Shown here: positions 1 through 14,235 of the stretch, piece after piece | Position numbering within the stretch: position 1 is the stretch's first letter | How the letters are laid out: each line of letters opens with the position of its first letter | Assembly: GCA_029339505.1 (NCBI GenBank) | Contig: JAQISU010000155.1 | Location: 17,371,001 to 17,435,000, forward strand | DNA: 64,000 nt | Source: Unio delphinus | Lineage: Eukaryota; Mollusca; Bivalvia; Unionida; Unionidae | Direction: 5' to 3' | Position numbers and translations under genes: made by a program | Notes under the pieces: model-generated | Databases searched by the model: none | Seen by the model: only the letters and a program-made list of their open reading frames with translations | Told to the model about the DNA's origin: nothing

Positions 1-210
1 GCTACATATCTTGAGCTGAGACGCATCAGCTCCATTCGCAAATGGCTTTCAGTTGATGCCACTAAAACACTTGTGTGTTCATTAGTACTTTCAAGACTGA
101 ACTATTTGAACTCAATTCTGTCTGGTTCGTCTCAGTATCTACTCCAGCAACTTCAAAAGGTTCAAAACACAGCTTAGCTGGTTAATTGTTCGGCTGGTCA
201 AAGATGTCAG
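1..210 (+). pseudogene. LINE reverse transcriptase C-terminal fragment (truncated, decayed)
   Basis: Frame 1 from base 1 reads a stretch typical of the region downstream of the catalytic core in CR1/Jockey-type LINE reverse transcriptases: an RRISSIRKWL-like segment, then TKTLVCSLVLSRLNYLNSIL, then LQKVQNTA. In the family this block follows the YADD palm motif. A TAG stop interrupts it at about 175, and similarity fades after about 210. The upstream part lies outside the window. It is an old dead fragment; the clade is not resolved. Confidence 0.7.
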
Positions 211-3200
211 AACACAAAAGAGAAACATTTACACGCATCAAAGGAAATTCAAAAAGAGGATTTGTCTTTTGCGCTAAACCTATCTAAGAAATAACTACGA
301 AATTCGTCTAAAACTGTTGGATTGTGGCTTTCGTGTAGTGTCGTATTACGTTACACGGCCCAACTTCATATATACATAACAATGCTTAATTACTCTTTGT
401 AGCACGGAGAATGGTGAATATGTAGAGTTCAATACCTCCGCAATCCAGTATCATGTACTTCTCTCCCTCCTCGCACAACGTGAAGCACGATGCTGACATG
501 GCTGCCGCATCAGGTTCCAACACCAACATTAATCTTTCATCGGGTATTCCAGCCTATGTAACACGAAATAAAAAAAACAATGAAAACATTATGGCACAGT
601 GGATTTGTAACTACATGTGCCATATGAAAAACATATTGTTCTGCGTAATAGTACTTTCAGAATATCTTATTTTTGTTTTAACTACTTGACATAATAATAA
701 CGTAAAATAAGTAAGTATGTAAAACATCTTTCGGAATTTTTACCTATGATTAGTGTTTCACCAATCTCTTTGTTATTCGGAAGCCTGATTTAATGATTGA
801 TGCTTGCTGCCAGAACTGTGACATAAAAGGGGAGAATACTTTCTGTAAAGTCAAACTCTACAGTGCGTGAAAAGTTAACAAGTACCGTGTTTTATGTTAA
901 ATTTATCTCCAAGACCATGGAAGAGCATTTATTCAAATAACAGACGCAGATGTTCAGATGTTACATATTCAAGTAAAAGAATGAAGTGTACTCATGATTC
1001 ATTATATTATCCAAGATCGAAACAATATGTACGAAAGAAATAATTAAGAATATAACAAGAAACCATTCTAAACGGGATCCCCTGAAAAACAGGTTCACGT
1101 TGTACGAGATGTGGCACAATAGGATGCGGAAAGCGAATTCAGCTCCTATGCATTATACATGGTCAAAAAAACATACTTTCGTAGTAACACTGGAAAAACG
1201 CGCTTCCATCTTCTAAAAGGTCTTTCCAACAAACATTTGAAAAGACAATTATATGTTATGTGCCTCATTTATAAAAATCGTGTTCGGTGAGATCTCTGTT
1301 GATATTCAACAGTAAACGTACTCCATCAGCCATAAAATGAAACCGGTTTAATGTTCAAGCCTCCTATTGCGTGAGAGTAAGCCTCCTCTCAAAAATTACT
1401 TTATAATTTCCATTAATTATTTTCAGCCAATAAGCGACATAATTCTTATAATGCGGTAATAATTTAATATCTACTGGTTCCGTAGCTCAGAATGCATTTA
1501 GTCGTCTGTGACCTAAACGCTAGAATATATTATCCTTACAGCTGCTAACCTAGATATAAAAAATGACAGTCAATCCAATGTTGCTATACAAACCGTTTAA
1601 CCAGCTTAAACAAAAAAAACCATAAACAATAATTATATTAAATATCGGCTTTGTTTTCATATTATTTCTAAGCCAAGATCCAGGCTTAAAATTGTGCCTC
1701 ATGGTTCTTCGGTAGGAAAATCAGTTTCCAGTTTTGCTCTCAGCTCCGGTATTATGCAAATAGAAGGTTCTAAGTAAGACTGATTGACAGTGTGCAATAT
1801 CTTCCTTATTAATTGAATATGAGTGTAATTTCGATCATCTTTTTAATCCAGAAATGACTTTAAGTGTCCACTTAAGAAACAGTATACTGGCTTTGGATAT
1901 TGTAAAACATGTGTAGATGGTCGTCATCATACAACAGATTTATGTATATACAAAAAATCACCAGTTAGATTTATTATGCTTGACCGGATGTTATTTTCAA
2001 ATGAGATTGGCCATTTACACGTTCAAGTCAAAAGTGTTTATGCAAGCACGACTTTGGTGTTTTGTTGGGTGTGGTGTAATGATGTTGACCGTGATGTGCA
2101 TAGATCTTGAGAAAGAATAAAGAAAAATAAAGCTTAAACCGGCCTTGAAACAAACAAAACATGTTTTGACTTCAAGATAATACTTTCTAAGTGAAATATT
2201 GTATAAACCTCTAAAACCAAAATACTGACAGCTATAATTCTAACACAGTTTGGGATTTTAATTTATTTAGTAATACTTATAACCGAAAATATTTTCAGTT
2301 ACATCAAGTCACAAGAGAAGTAAAGTCAAAATGTTATAAATTTTGCATTCGATCCAACATAAAGTACATTACATTTACAGATGTGTTAGATTACTATCCC
2401 ACTTTAATACTGGTATGGTTTTGGTCAGATGAGTATCGCGTTCATTTAGTGACACAATTCAATCCACTTCATCTTTAACTGACTGTCAGAAAGAGATTTT
2501 AAAAAGTCTTACTGTTAGCTAATCATATTACAGAGTCTCTCCAATCATTTTACACTGTTGGCCCAGCATCAGCCAATCAAATATTGAGATGATTCAACAA
2601 ATAGAATTTGGGTATGTCAGTAAATGCTTTGGAAGTTTCACTCAGTCAAAAGTGAGTTCTGTACAATGGTCTCGTTAGGCTCAGGCATGCGGATGTTAGC
2701 GAAGTGCAGATAACATGGGGTCAGGCTGAATCACACAATCAAAAGGCTAATTTCATAAAGAAATGGAGATTCATGAACCATATATAAGGGTTGTGTTGCT
2801 GCTTTGGTCATTCGCTGCTGGAACCAAAATCAGATGTACAAATATCCCCAATATATGAAAACCTTAGAAATTGAATATAAACTCCCCTACCTCGATCCTT
2901 TGCCAGATTCAGTCAGTCAAAACTCCACATCAGTAATTAAGGGGAAAATTCCAAAGAACACCAATACCAGGACCGGTATTAAATTCCATCCATCTCTTTG
3001 TCAGTGTGTCTTTCATTGTCAACTAACTGTTGACTGACTCGGATAACTGACTTGTATACCAAATTGCTCAAATTATATTGGCTGAGTAAGCTTAACTTAT
3101 AATTGGCTGCTGTAGGACAAACCAGAAAATATCTCATCTGATTAGATAAATTAAATAACAGTATACATACAATCAATTCAGGATTGACAATCTTAAGTTG

Positions 3201-3515
3201 TGAAACTTAGCTGAAAACGACATCTCACGAAAAACCATGCAGTACATAAATGTCAGACAATGTAACAGATTTCATGTAGAGAAAATTCCAAAATAATACT
3301 ATAAGAATTTGAAAATTAATTTATCTGAACTGAAACACTGCGCAGCATACAATCTCAACTTTTTACATTCCAGATTACTTGACCGTTTATTCTCTATGTT
3401 ATGAATATTATGAAGAAAATTTCAAACGCTACGCACAGTGATAGACTTGTTAATAATTGAAAAATAAAAATAACGTTTGCAGCCATTTTATGACATACAA
3501 GTCATTTTTGCGTAC
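211..3515. other. non-coding stretch with no recognised gene
   Basis: AT-rich sequence with only short open frames that resemble no family. It lies downstream of the third HSPA12-like exon on the minus strand and is probably intron of that gene, but I could not find the next exon here. No long tandem repeat or SINE was seen. Confidence 0.5.
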
Positions 3516-3734
3516 CTCATTTGCCGCCAACCGCATAAATTGTTTGGCAGAATCATTCCAGATAGCAGGAACTGTCAAAACCCATTGGATATCTGTTTTT
3601 CGTAGCGTTGGAAACTGAAGGCGGCAAGTTTCCATAAAGTCCTTTTTAAGGAATTTTATCGCTGCTGAAATTACGTGCATGGCAAGCATTTTCTTCCCAC
3701 TGACATCACTAATTTTCGTATCTCTTTTTAGTTT
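3516..3734 (-). CDS. HSPA12-like protein, exon 3 (partial gene)
   Basis: This 219-nt exon (73 codons, phase 0 at both ends) carries the Hsp70-12 ATPase-domain block QWVLTVPAIWNDSAKQFMR, whose VPAIW and AKQFMR words are diagnostic of HSPA12A/B relatives. A conserved ISDVSGKKMLAMHVIS-like segment precedes it. The acceptor is a pyrimidine tract ending TTTCAG just above 3734; the donor is GAG|GTACG below 3516. Its phase matches exon 2. In the family the next residues begin AG(I/L), so the frame should continue in an exon at lower coordinates, which I did not find. The predicted role is an atypical Hsp70 ATPase. This exon encodes the VPAIW strand region of the actin-like nucleotide-binding fold. 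Confidence 0.85.
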
Positions 3735-3772
3735 CTGAAATAGGATTTTTGCAAAATATTATCGAATCAGGA

Positions 3773-3774
<2 letters not shown>

Positions 3775-3836
<62 letters not shown>

Positions 3837-3848
3837 GAATAATAATAA

Positions 3849-3910
<62 letters not shown>

Positions 3911-3923
3911 GTAGTAGTAGTAA
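3775..3923. repeat. (AAT)n microsatellite
   Basis: Near-continuous AAT units with two small interruptions, ending in GTA units, inside the HSPA12-like intron. It produces artificial poly-Tyr, poly-Ile and poly-Leu frames. Confidence 0.95.
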
Positions 3924-6347
3924 CATTATTAAAAAAACGAGATAAGAAAGGTAGAAGTTTACCAAAACAAATATTAGAGTTGTAAAACATTTTGACGACA
4001 ACGACAGCGACCAGAAACAATACAACTTATTACTATTGTATTCGCCATTATATGGTCCTGTTATTTATGTTCGTTCATTTCTGTAGAAGATATTAAGCCT
4101 AACAACGACGAAATCTTTTCCAATGTAAACTATATCACAAACAAATGAGCCAGATTTTTTAAGCATCAAATGGTTCATCTGAACCAACAAGATTCAAACG
4201 TCAAATCTGATAGTAATTCAGAGATTGTTATGGTTGGAAATATCATAGTGCCAGAAAGACCTCTTCAAACTGTAGTTATGATTTCCCTACTTGATTTTCT
4301 TAAGATATTTTGTAAGTTTTATGCTCTTCGATGATGAGGTACATTATGTGAAATTTCTTCATAATTTGTAAGGCCGTTTTCAGGAAGAAATCGTTTAAAA
4401 ATGTGGGTCACTTCAAATGTAAAAAAATGTCATCTACACCCTGTAAAAAATGACTATAACTTGTAAAGAATATAAAGGACTTCATGCTTTCTTTTTCATT
4501 TTCATCTCATGTCGTCGAACAATGGTGGAGGAGTCGTGTGCATAGGTGTTTCTTTATTTAAGAACTGTGTCCTTTTTTGACGAGAAATTCGCTTCAACTG
4601 CATAAATTTGAAAGACTTTGTTGCAGACAAACTGTCAAATTTTGATCAGAATTGAGAGGCTATTTTTCAGAACAAAATTTGTTTAAAAGGTTTTCAATTT
4701 TAAAAAAATGTGGCAGCTATACTTGATGACAGATGAAACCGTCTGTACAAAAAGGAAATTTGGTGAAATTAGATTTAGAACTTTCTGAGAAAAATCGTGT
4801 CATTCTCTTTTTCGTTTACAAATGGCTGCCACATTTTGCGGTCGATTGGTAATATTTCAAACAAATGTAAAAGGTTGTTGATCAAAATCAATATATGTGC
4901 TTAATTGAGTTAAATTATACTGGAAAGGTTTTCTGAAGATTCAGATTCAAGCTTGTTTCTGTAACAGAGGCCATTATTGCATCACCCGCACAAACCTTGA
5001 AAGACATTTCAGTCCTAAAGCGTTCTGCCAGCTTTTGTAAATAAATGTTGAACGAAATGAATAGTTTTATACGAATTTGAACAAAGTGTCATTGAATTCA
5101 GTCATGTATCAGACGAGACCGGCATCAGTTATACGAACTTTATTTCACCATGCTCGGTAACTAAATTTGGTCTAAAGGGGTCGATAAATTCTTAAGAGTA
5201 ATCTGAAAACAGGAAATATTAAAGGACGACGAAAATGCACTATGATGGTCTCAAGGTACTCGATGGACGTAAGACCATACCATGTGATCACTTGACATCA
5301 AGGCCAACTGTTATGTATATTTACATTGTATTGTGTGTTGACTTTTGTCATTGATTAGATGTTATGTATATTTAATTCGTACTGGGATTTACCTTTGCAG
5401 ACATTTGAGAGTAGGAGTTGGGCCTACCTAACTAATATCGTTTTACTAATAAACAGCATATGATATATATGATATCTATATATGATAGCAAATGATATAT
5501 TAAGATATTTATTTGCAAGTAAACATAATTATTCAGGTTTGTGATCTAAAGTTTATTAAGATGACCCTCATCCTGGTCCTTATATTGTGTCAGGTTTTAT
5601 ATTTACGTTGATTATATTAGAAATACTCATTTCTGTTCTTTAATGGAATCAGTTTCAGTTGTTCAGTTAATGTTCAAGAGGGTTTATTTTATTTAAATTA
5701 TTCACTGGAATGACAAAGTGGTCTTTGACTTTCTGAATAATTCACTGCTTGGGGATTATTGTTAAATATTTTAGAGACATTAAGGATTATATCATTTGTA
5801 ATGGATCAAGACTGTTGACACATCAACCCTATTCCAGGTTAATGGTACATCAGCACATTTAAAATTGAAATTTGTTTGGACCACCATTGAATTCATTTGG
5901 AATACTCTGTACATTTGGACTTATGATAGGAATCATAAGACATTTTGGGATTTAATTTACGATAATGTTAGTACTTTTGAAAATTTCGCTTTGTATTCTA
6001 GAAAAAATTATTTGTTGAATTTTAGAAAATGTATTAGTTTTCGCTCTATTCTACAGTTTAGTTTAAAACCATGGTGGCGTAATACATTATAAAACGAAAT
6101 AATGGAAATATTCTAGACATAATGCAAATTTGTACTAGACGAAATGAGTTTCGGCCAAACAATTAGCTGTTGCAGCACTATGAACACGGTAATAACGAAT
6201 CCAGTTGATATTGGACAGTAGTTTGAAAATCGAAACTCAAACATTTCATTGGAAATTTTAGGATGGACTAATGTTCACCTAATAAAACTAAACGTACATG
6301 CATATAACGTCCGTATTACCGCGCTGTCTGGTTCTTTGTTTTCCTTT

Positions 6348-7047
6348 TTGTTATCTACACTTCGAAGTTTAAGTTACTCTGGTGGGTCCCTTCTCGGGAG
6401 GGGGAGGGGGGTCTAGATCCCTCGCCTTTATGGATCACTACCATCTCACCTTTGTCCGCGTAGGTTCTAGTGTTGGGTCATGTAGTTGGGTTGGTACGTG
6501 AGTTTTTGAACGTAAATTTGTTCTGAAAGATTCTAGAAGATCACGAGACCCCTTTCTTGTTTACGTAAAAACAGGTATATAAACTATGTTTTGGAGCGAG
6601 CTATTCAGTAGAAGTTGGGCTTTTAGAATACTAAGTTGAGTGTCGTTTTGAGTTATTTTAAATTACCTTGTACTGTAAATTATGTCAATTCGTTTGGATT
6701 AAGAGGAATTATTTTGTTCTTTATCTGAAAAAGAATTGTGCTCATAGAATTTTATTAACAAGAACTGACTTCATCAAGTGACATCGTCTTCCATATTGGA
6801 TACTTCGCTGGGATTCGAACTTCGAATTATTTGGACATTTTATTACCAGGACTTTTGCAATTTCTCTAGTGGATAATATTTTGAATTATTTTTGGATAAA
6901 TTTTGGAATTGATTCTTAAAACCGTAAGTTTATTTTTTTTCTTTTCTGGAAAATATTTGTGCTCAATAAATTGTTTATTAAGTTTTTCTAAGCTTGTTAT
7001 TTTCACTCTTTCTATGTTACTGTTTATTCGAGCCTAAGCACGTAACA
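6348..7047 (+). other. possible LTR or promoter-like segment
   Basis: A TATATAAA box at about 6571-6579 is followed about 30 bases later by TATTCAGT, an initiator-like site, and AATAAA occurs near 6965. The segment can be bounded by TGTTA (6348) and TAACA (about 7047), the TG...CA shape of an LTR. No 5-bp target duplication is visible and no gag/pol frame follows. It could equally be a chance arrangement or another repeat. Confidence 0.2.
6390..6490 (+). mobile_element. SINE family A, degraded 5' head
   Basis: The CACTACCATCTCACCTTTGT segment and the GTTCTAG that follows match the tRNA-derived head of the intact family-A copy at 62.03 kb. The body and tail are missing. Confidence 0.55.
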
Positions 7048-7447
7048 CTAGTCCCGGGCTTGGTCATATCTGGTTATGTAACAACTATTGCCATTGGGCC
7101 AGTTGTTCTTACCAAGGTTTTCCCGGTCCCTGCTAAAAATTCTGCACTATAGACAAACCGTTAGTTAGGAACGTGGATTTGTCTCTTAATCTCCAGGAAG
7201 TATGTTCATCCTTATATGGCAGGGATCTCGATAGTTTTTAAGCTATGACCAAAGGGTTAAGTTCAGGGCCGTCATAAGGACAAACGACATGGGCAACCAC
7301 ATTTAGTGGCGGGGGGTGGGGGCATTGTGCTAGTCTTGTGGGTTTTTTTTATTCTGTAATTTTGCTAAAATAAACGTATATCTTTTTCATTAAATTTTTG
7401 CGGTTAGCTATACTTCTCATAACTACTAATATTTTTGTTAAGATTAA

Positions 7448-7755
7448 CAGTTTTCAATGCTATGCAATGCACCGGAAGCGGGAGATTGTGGGTTCGATCC
7501 CCGGCCGAGTCATACCAAAGACTTACAAAAATGGTACCAATAGCTGCCTCTCTTGGCGCTCAGCATTAAGAAGTTAGTGTTAGGAATGGTCGGCCTAGTG
7601 TCAAGATAATGTGACTGGGTGGGACATCATGCTACATGTCAGCGGCATGATGCCCCAGTACTAGACATGACAATAAACTGCATCATTGCAGACATCGTAG
7701 CTATTGACTAAAAAATTATTAAAGCTACGTTAAAAATCCTAACCAAAAAAACAAG
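7448..7755 (+). mobile_element. SINE family B copy
   Basis: It starts in a tRNA-like head with a good B box (GGTTCGATCC at 7492). The family body follows: CATACCAAAGACTTA, TGTGACTGGGTGGGACATCA and a GCAGACATCGTAG-like end, then an A-rich tail. The same order of blocks recurs at 37.35 kb and 42.67 kb, which defines the family. This copy keeps most of its CpGs. Confidence 0.8.
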
Positions 7756-9342
7756 GTTCGTGGTGGGACAATACATAATCCCAGGACATTATTCTGGAGT
7801 GTCAGTCTGTCATATGCTAAAACTTGGGTCAATAATAATACAATCCAATTGTCAGACAAGTTAGAAATAAAGCTCTCTAAACGAATACATCGAGAAAGTT
7901 CGATTTCAATACTCCCAAAATGTATACAACTCTCAAATTTACTTGACCAGCCAGACTTGTGGGTATTATTTCACAAATAAAAACATTAATTGACCTACTA
8001 AACAAGCAATCACTTTTTTATAAGTTAAAATATTATTAGGTTGTTCAGACTTGAAACTTTTACGACATAAATTTAAAACGTTCTGGTCCAATTAGACAAT
8101 ACCTTCGACACTGCTTCTTTGAAGGCTAATAGATAGATTTCATGCATTTCAATGAATAGATTGACCAGATCGGTTTCGCAAAACATTATACATTATCTAC
8201 ATCTATTTGGAAAAATGTACTTGATTCTTTTTGCATCATAAAAACACTAAATATAATTGAAACACTGAAAAAAATAATATTTTGCATGGGCAGAATGTAA
8301 AAGAAATTAAATTAAAGTTCCATATTCATATTTATTTATTTGATTTCATTTGGCTCTATCTTTTGCACAATAAATAGTCGGTTATGACTTAATTCAGTGT
8401 TCTAAAACTTAGATAAACAAACTGTCTAATCTTTCACTTGCAGGTTTAATATGTTTGCAAGCGACTTTCATTTTTTTATATTTAAAAAAACGCATTCTAC
8501 ATAATTAAAGCTCTTAAATAAATATGCCGCTTTTATTCAGACTTTGCTTTTTTATCTGAGTTTTTGTTTGCATTTTAATTCTAGCTATTAAATGTCACCT
8601 ATCCATCCTTTTTTATACTTGAGTCTGTTAAGTTCCTTTATCTCGTAAGGTACTGACAATTGAACAATGATGTGCAGGCCCGGACACAGACACCCAGGGC
8701 CCCTATGCAGTTAACAGAGTCGGGGCCCCCTTTTCGGTAATTTAGCCAAAAACAAACTTGTGTAGTTAATGTTAACCATTTCGGCCTTTGACTTGTTAAT
8801 TTGACTTGTTAATTTGACGATGTCAACTTTCATTTTATTACGCATGAGCAAAAGCGATAGGCTATCAGATAAAATGTAACTACGGAACAAAATTCCGAAA
8901 TGTATATTACAAGACGTTTATAATACATGTAAGGTCTCCCCCCGCCCCCGTTCCTTCCCATCCCACCCCACCTCATATCCATCTGACGGCACTGACCAAA
9001 AGTTCAAAAGTTAAAATGCGTTTGGCTACAATCTACATCCATACAGTTACCATTATCAAAGTTGTATTTTCTATGAGGAGTTTAAAGTCGTTGTGCATGT
9101 CCTTATGTGTATCTGCCTGTACGTACGGCTGACTGTCATATCCATGCTTCAATATTTCCATATTTAGGTTTGAGTGTGTATTATAATGAGTGTTGTTTTG
9201 AATTATGATACATTTGTCAAGGACGAAAAATGGAAATTTAATTTTAAAATTAAAATAAATAACCATTAAAAAGAAGCTACATTTATAAAATAATTAGTAA
9301 ACAACAACAAATAAGAAAGCAAAAGAAATAATAAAAACATAC

Positions 9343-9517
9343 CTTTTCCTTGATGAGCACTAATTTGAATTGTTTAAAGAGATGCCAGTCATTTTGCCTC
9401 CCTTGCTTAGATAGTAAAGCGTAGTTGTCTTCCGCTTCGAAGCCAAATGAGTCAAACTCCTTTTGCGGATTGAATAGGATGCTTGTGGGTGCCTTGCTGT
9501 AGTCAGTGCCAGTCCAC
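9343..9517 (-). CDS. HSPA12-like protein, exon 2
   Basis: This exon is 175 nt: one base completing a split Arg codon, then 58 codons. It encodes SKAPTSILFNP, then EFDSFGFEAEDNYALL, then WHLFKQFKLVL. These match the conserved KAPT.lLFnp / F.sFG.eAe..Y / W..F..FK blocks that follow the phosphate-1 loop in HSPA12 proteins. The acceptor is TACCCAG|G and the donor AAG|GTATGT. Phase 2 in and phase 0 out agree with exons 1 and 3. An alternative in-frame extension to 9561 is rejected, because the acceptor at 9518-9519 fits the phase of exon 1. Confidence 0.87.
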
Positions 9518-9562
9518 CTGGGTAATTTGTACAAAATGGCACACTGTAACACCACACACATA

Positions 9563-9565
<3 letters not shown>

Positions 9566-9650
<85 letters not shown>
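9566..9650. repeat. (AT)n microsatellite
   Basis: About 42 AT units directly beyond the acceptor of HSPA12-like exon 2, inside intron 1. Confidence 0.95.
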
Positions 9651-11129
<1,479 letters not shown>

Positions 11130-11132
11130 TAC

Positions 11133-11236
11133 CTCGAAGTAATAATAGTCTCCTTGTCGTGTTTGAATGAAAAAGCGTAACCGGAGAAAGAAGTTCCAAA
11201 ATCCAACGCCACTGACAAGAGTTTATTTGACGCCAT
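11133..11236 (-). CDS. HSPA12-like protein, exon 1 (start codon)
   Basis: The ATG at 11236 opens MASNKLLSVALDFGTSFSGY, followed by AFSFKHDKE. The DFGTSFSGYAFSF block is the Hsp70/actin-fold phosphate-1 loop in the form peculiar to HSPA12 proteins. The exon gives 34 codons plus two bases and ends at GAG|GTAAGA (phase 2), matching exon 2. Fifteen bases upstream of the ATG, a TATACTTTCAG acceptor-like site suggests that the 5' UTR is spliced. The product is likely a cytosolic atypical Hsp70. In bivalves this family is large and often stress- or immune-responsive (established knowledge), but nothing here shows what this copy does. Confidence 0.87.
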
Positions 11237-11305
11237 TCTTCGGGGATAGAACTGAAAGTATAACGTGAGAAATATAAAAAGAGAGACATGCATGCATACA
11301 TAAAT

Positions 11306-11308
11306 ACA

Positions 11309-11382
<74 letters not shown>

Positions 11383-11444
11383 TACATACATACATACATA
11401 CATACATACATACATACATACATACATACATACATACATACATA
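11306..11444. repeat. compound microsatellite (ACGC)n-(CA)n-(CATA)n
   Basis: Three adjoining simple repeats that grade into each other, just upstream of HSPA12-like exon 1 and therefore in the likely 5' UTR intron or promoter region. Long Cys/Val/Tyr-rich frames here are artefacts. Confidence 0.95.
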
Positions 11445-11864
11445 CGAACACACACAGGCTTTAGATAGATGAAAAAAGTCAATGACCTATTGATATTTAT
11501 GGAATCGAGCACATTTTGGAAAATAATAATCTGAAAAAGAATATGCACATGACGAATGTGTAAAACAAATCTATTTCGGGTCTTCAAATAGCAGTTTTCG
11601 CCGTCCTCGCATGCATGGATTTTAGGTTTCATTTCAAACTATTAGCATTGTCTTTAATGTGGACTCTTTTCGCAAGTTATTAAACATTAAACTAAAACTT
11701 ACGCAATTCTAATGATTGCCCATTGCAGTAAAAAGTATTCATTAAGCTCCAATGAATTGCAAAATCTAACAGCGGTGACCGTTGTGGGCCCCGGGAATTT
11801 TCTCCTAGTTGCCCTAGCATGTCCACGACCCTGTCTTGTATTTACCTTCAACTCTACCCCTAAT

Positions 11865-12185
11865 TACAGATTCATGGCTCATAATGCACGATCTTGTATA
11901 TATGATACGTATGGATGTTTTTGAAAACATTAATGTATACAGTTGCATAAAGGCACGTTTGAAATATTCAAAAATTAGTGATGGTTATCTCCATCCGTAT
12001 TTGATTCTCATTTAGAAATTTGTTTCATTTTTTTTTTCTCATTCCTATTTCCTTGTTTCCGCCTCCTGCGATATAATGTTACTACGAGATCCGATTGTCT
12101 ACCTACATCGTTGGTACTGTGCAAATATGTCTTAAACTGAATCCTGGAGGTTAAAGTGATGAGGAAATTATATCTTGTCATTAGC
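11865..12185 (+). repeat. diverged duplicate segment, copy 1
   Basis: It shares order and wording with 13,910-14,235: GGCTCATAA, then a TTCAAAAATTAGTGATGGTT / TTCAACAATTACTGATGATT pair, TTATCTCCA, a T/C-rich tract, GTTACTA(C/A)GAGA and a TCCTGGA block. It is clearly related but much diverged. Confidence 0.6.
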
Positions 12186-13073
12186 ATGATTTAAAGATGA
12201 CTAATAAGTATGAACACTTACCTCTTCGTATTCTGTTGTCAACTTTCACTTTATTATTTCTTCCTGATTATGCTACAGGTGTATTATATTATATTATTTG
12301 CTTTATTCGCCTGTTTACACAAAAAGATACAATATTGGTATTAATACATAAACTAATGTACCCCTCAAGAACACGTGAAATGAATAGATTAATCTAGAGA
12401 TAAAGAATGCCTCGTCTTCCAGTATGCGAGGCAACCTGATTTCCAACGGCTTGCTCACTGAATGTTGACGACTGGGCATGCGCAGTACAGCATTATGTCA
12501 GATAATTTGTTTCGTCAATACTGAAAGCAAAACTAAACCTGTTAATGGATTATATAAACGGTGTAAGAAGACAAAAGTTCTTATGTTTTAGTAACTTGCG
12601 TCAGCTATTTACACTTTTCTCAAGTACAAACTTGATTTTTATTTTTGTAGAAAAGTTGCGTTTGGTCAGATGTGTTGTGCTGAAACGAGTGCGTATTGCA
12701 ACATAAGGAGCAAAGCCCTCTCATCGTATTCTAGTTTCTACTTTCACTTTCTCTTTCCTTTACAACCCGGCAATCAATTCGCAGGAAGTGGTTTTAATAA
12801 AGGTGATGTGATAATTGGTTATTGCGACAACAACTAATAGCAATGTCATCTATGTAATAAAGATAATGGCAAAGAAGGGTGTGGTTAACACGGTTACATG
12901 GAGGCATAGCATAATTAAGTAGCAGACTAGAACTAATTTCTGACAAAAAAGTTACTTGATGCTATTTTTTCTAGCGTTCTGATGTGATATATTGATCTAT
13001 ATGTGGAAAGCAAAGTGTCAATTGCCTAATGATACGTCGGACATTTAGGAAACCACTTGATAACTGAAAGGAT
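12186..13073. other. non-coding, nothing recognised
   Basis: It separates the two duplicate segments upstream of the HSPA12-like gene. CpG content is near ordinary, in contrast with 36-60 kb. No gene, SINE or tandem repeat was seen. Confidence 0.5.
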
Positions 13074-13122
13074 TATCATCATCATCATCATCATCATCAT
13101 CATCGATATCATCATCATCATC

Positions 13123-13194
<72 letters not shown>
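13074..13194. repeat. compound microsatellite (ATC)n-(AAT)n
   Basis: About 15 ATC units, a short GATATC break, then about 24 AAT units. It generates spurious poly-Asn, poly-Ile and poly-Asp frames. Confidence 0.95.
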
Positions 13195-13195
<1 letters not shown>

Positions 13196-13909
13196 TTGGA
13201 CAAAGAGATAATGTGTTCCAAAACTATTTTCAGACAAGTAGTAAAACTGACAGAAACAGTCATCTCTAAATACAAAGCACGGATGCACATGTAGACAACT
13301 GGACAAACATACGGTATTTACTTTCAACCAAAGTTAATAATTCAGGCAAGGGCGCCCGCAGAAATATTTCCGGCTGGCTGGTGGGTAGAGCAAACATGTA
13401 GTTGTAACAAGATAAGCGGGTGGGATTTTCGGAATCACAGCAGAACATATTTGACGATGATATAAATGCAATGTTTAATAATGAATGACTTGAATAAACA
13501 ATTAAATTATGAATACGATATAAATCCTTCGCTAAGTCGTAAACAAGAATATAAACGTGTGCATTATTATGCGTAAACCAAAGCTACAAATCATGCAAAA
13601 ATTGACGTGGTAGTACAATAGTGTTCTCGTATACAAGGGAAATTATTTAAAATTGCATACCTCTATAGCTGGAGATGTGTGAGTCCTTATAGTAAGTACT
13701 TCTCACATGTGGCATAGAATGAACCGAACTCACTATTTTGAAATACGACACAATATACATTATTCACCATCGGGTATCGTTGTACGCGAGAAACTAAACT
13801 CTAGTACACGAATTAAATAAATAAATAAAATGGGTTTATAAAATTCCGTGACAGTGGTGGTCAGCTATCATCCTCCCTCCCTGTCCCCAATGTGCTGCGC
13901 CCGTGAGTC

Positions 13910-14235
13910 AGGGCTCATAAGGTACAGTCCTTCATATATCATTCGTATTGCTATCATGTCTAGATGGTTATATAAGATGTTATTCTATTCAGTTACGTAA
14001 GGGTAGGTTGGAAATCTTCAACAATTACTGATGATTATCTCCAATAGTATTTAATGCTCATAAAAATGTCTTTAAAAAATTGTTTCTTTCTTTTTTCCAC
14101 TTTCTGTACCCTGAGATATGCTGTTACTAAGAGAACCGACTGTCGATCTACAAGGCTATCGGTGGAACGGTGTAAAACGTGCCAAGAAATGTCTCCTGGA
14201 AGTCAAAGCGATAATCAAATTAAATCGTGTCAATA
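13910..14235 (+). repeat. diverged duplicate segment, copy 2
   Basis: Partner of 11,865-12,185 in direct orientation, about 2 kb away. The best shared blocks are GATTATCTCCA, the T-rich tract, TGCTGTTACTAAGAGA and TCTCCTGGA. It may be an old local duplication or two copies of an unnamed repeat. Confidence 0.6.

Larger units (their letters stand above)
3735..9342 (-). other. HSPA12-like intron 2, about 5.6 kb
   Basis: Bounded by a GTATGT donor at 9342-9341 and a TTTCAG acceptor ending at 3735. It contains an (AAT)n block at about 3775-3923, a degraded SINE head at 6.39 kb, a promoter/LTR-like segment at 6.35-7.05 kb and a second-family SINE at 7.45-7.75 kb. The 4.0-6.3 kb and 7.8-9.3 kb parts show nothing I can name. 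Confidence 0.6.

Noticed and set aside
8660..8760. CAGGCCCGGACACAGACACC as a hAT element end
   Set aside because: Resembles hAT-type ends, but no matching inverted end or 8-bp duplication was found nearby.
11780..11845. GGGCCCCGGGAATTTTCTCC as a DNA-element end
   Set aside because: Only one end is visible; insufficient to define an element.
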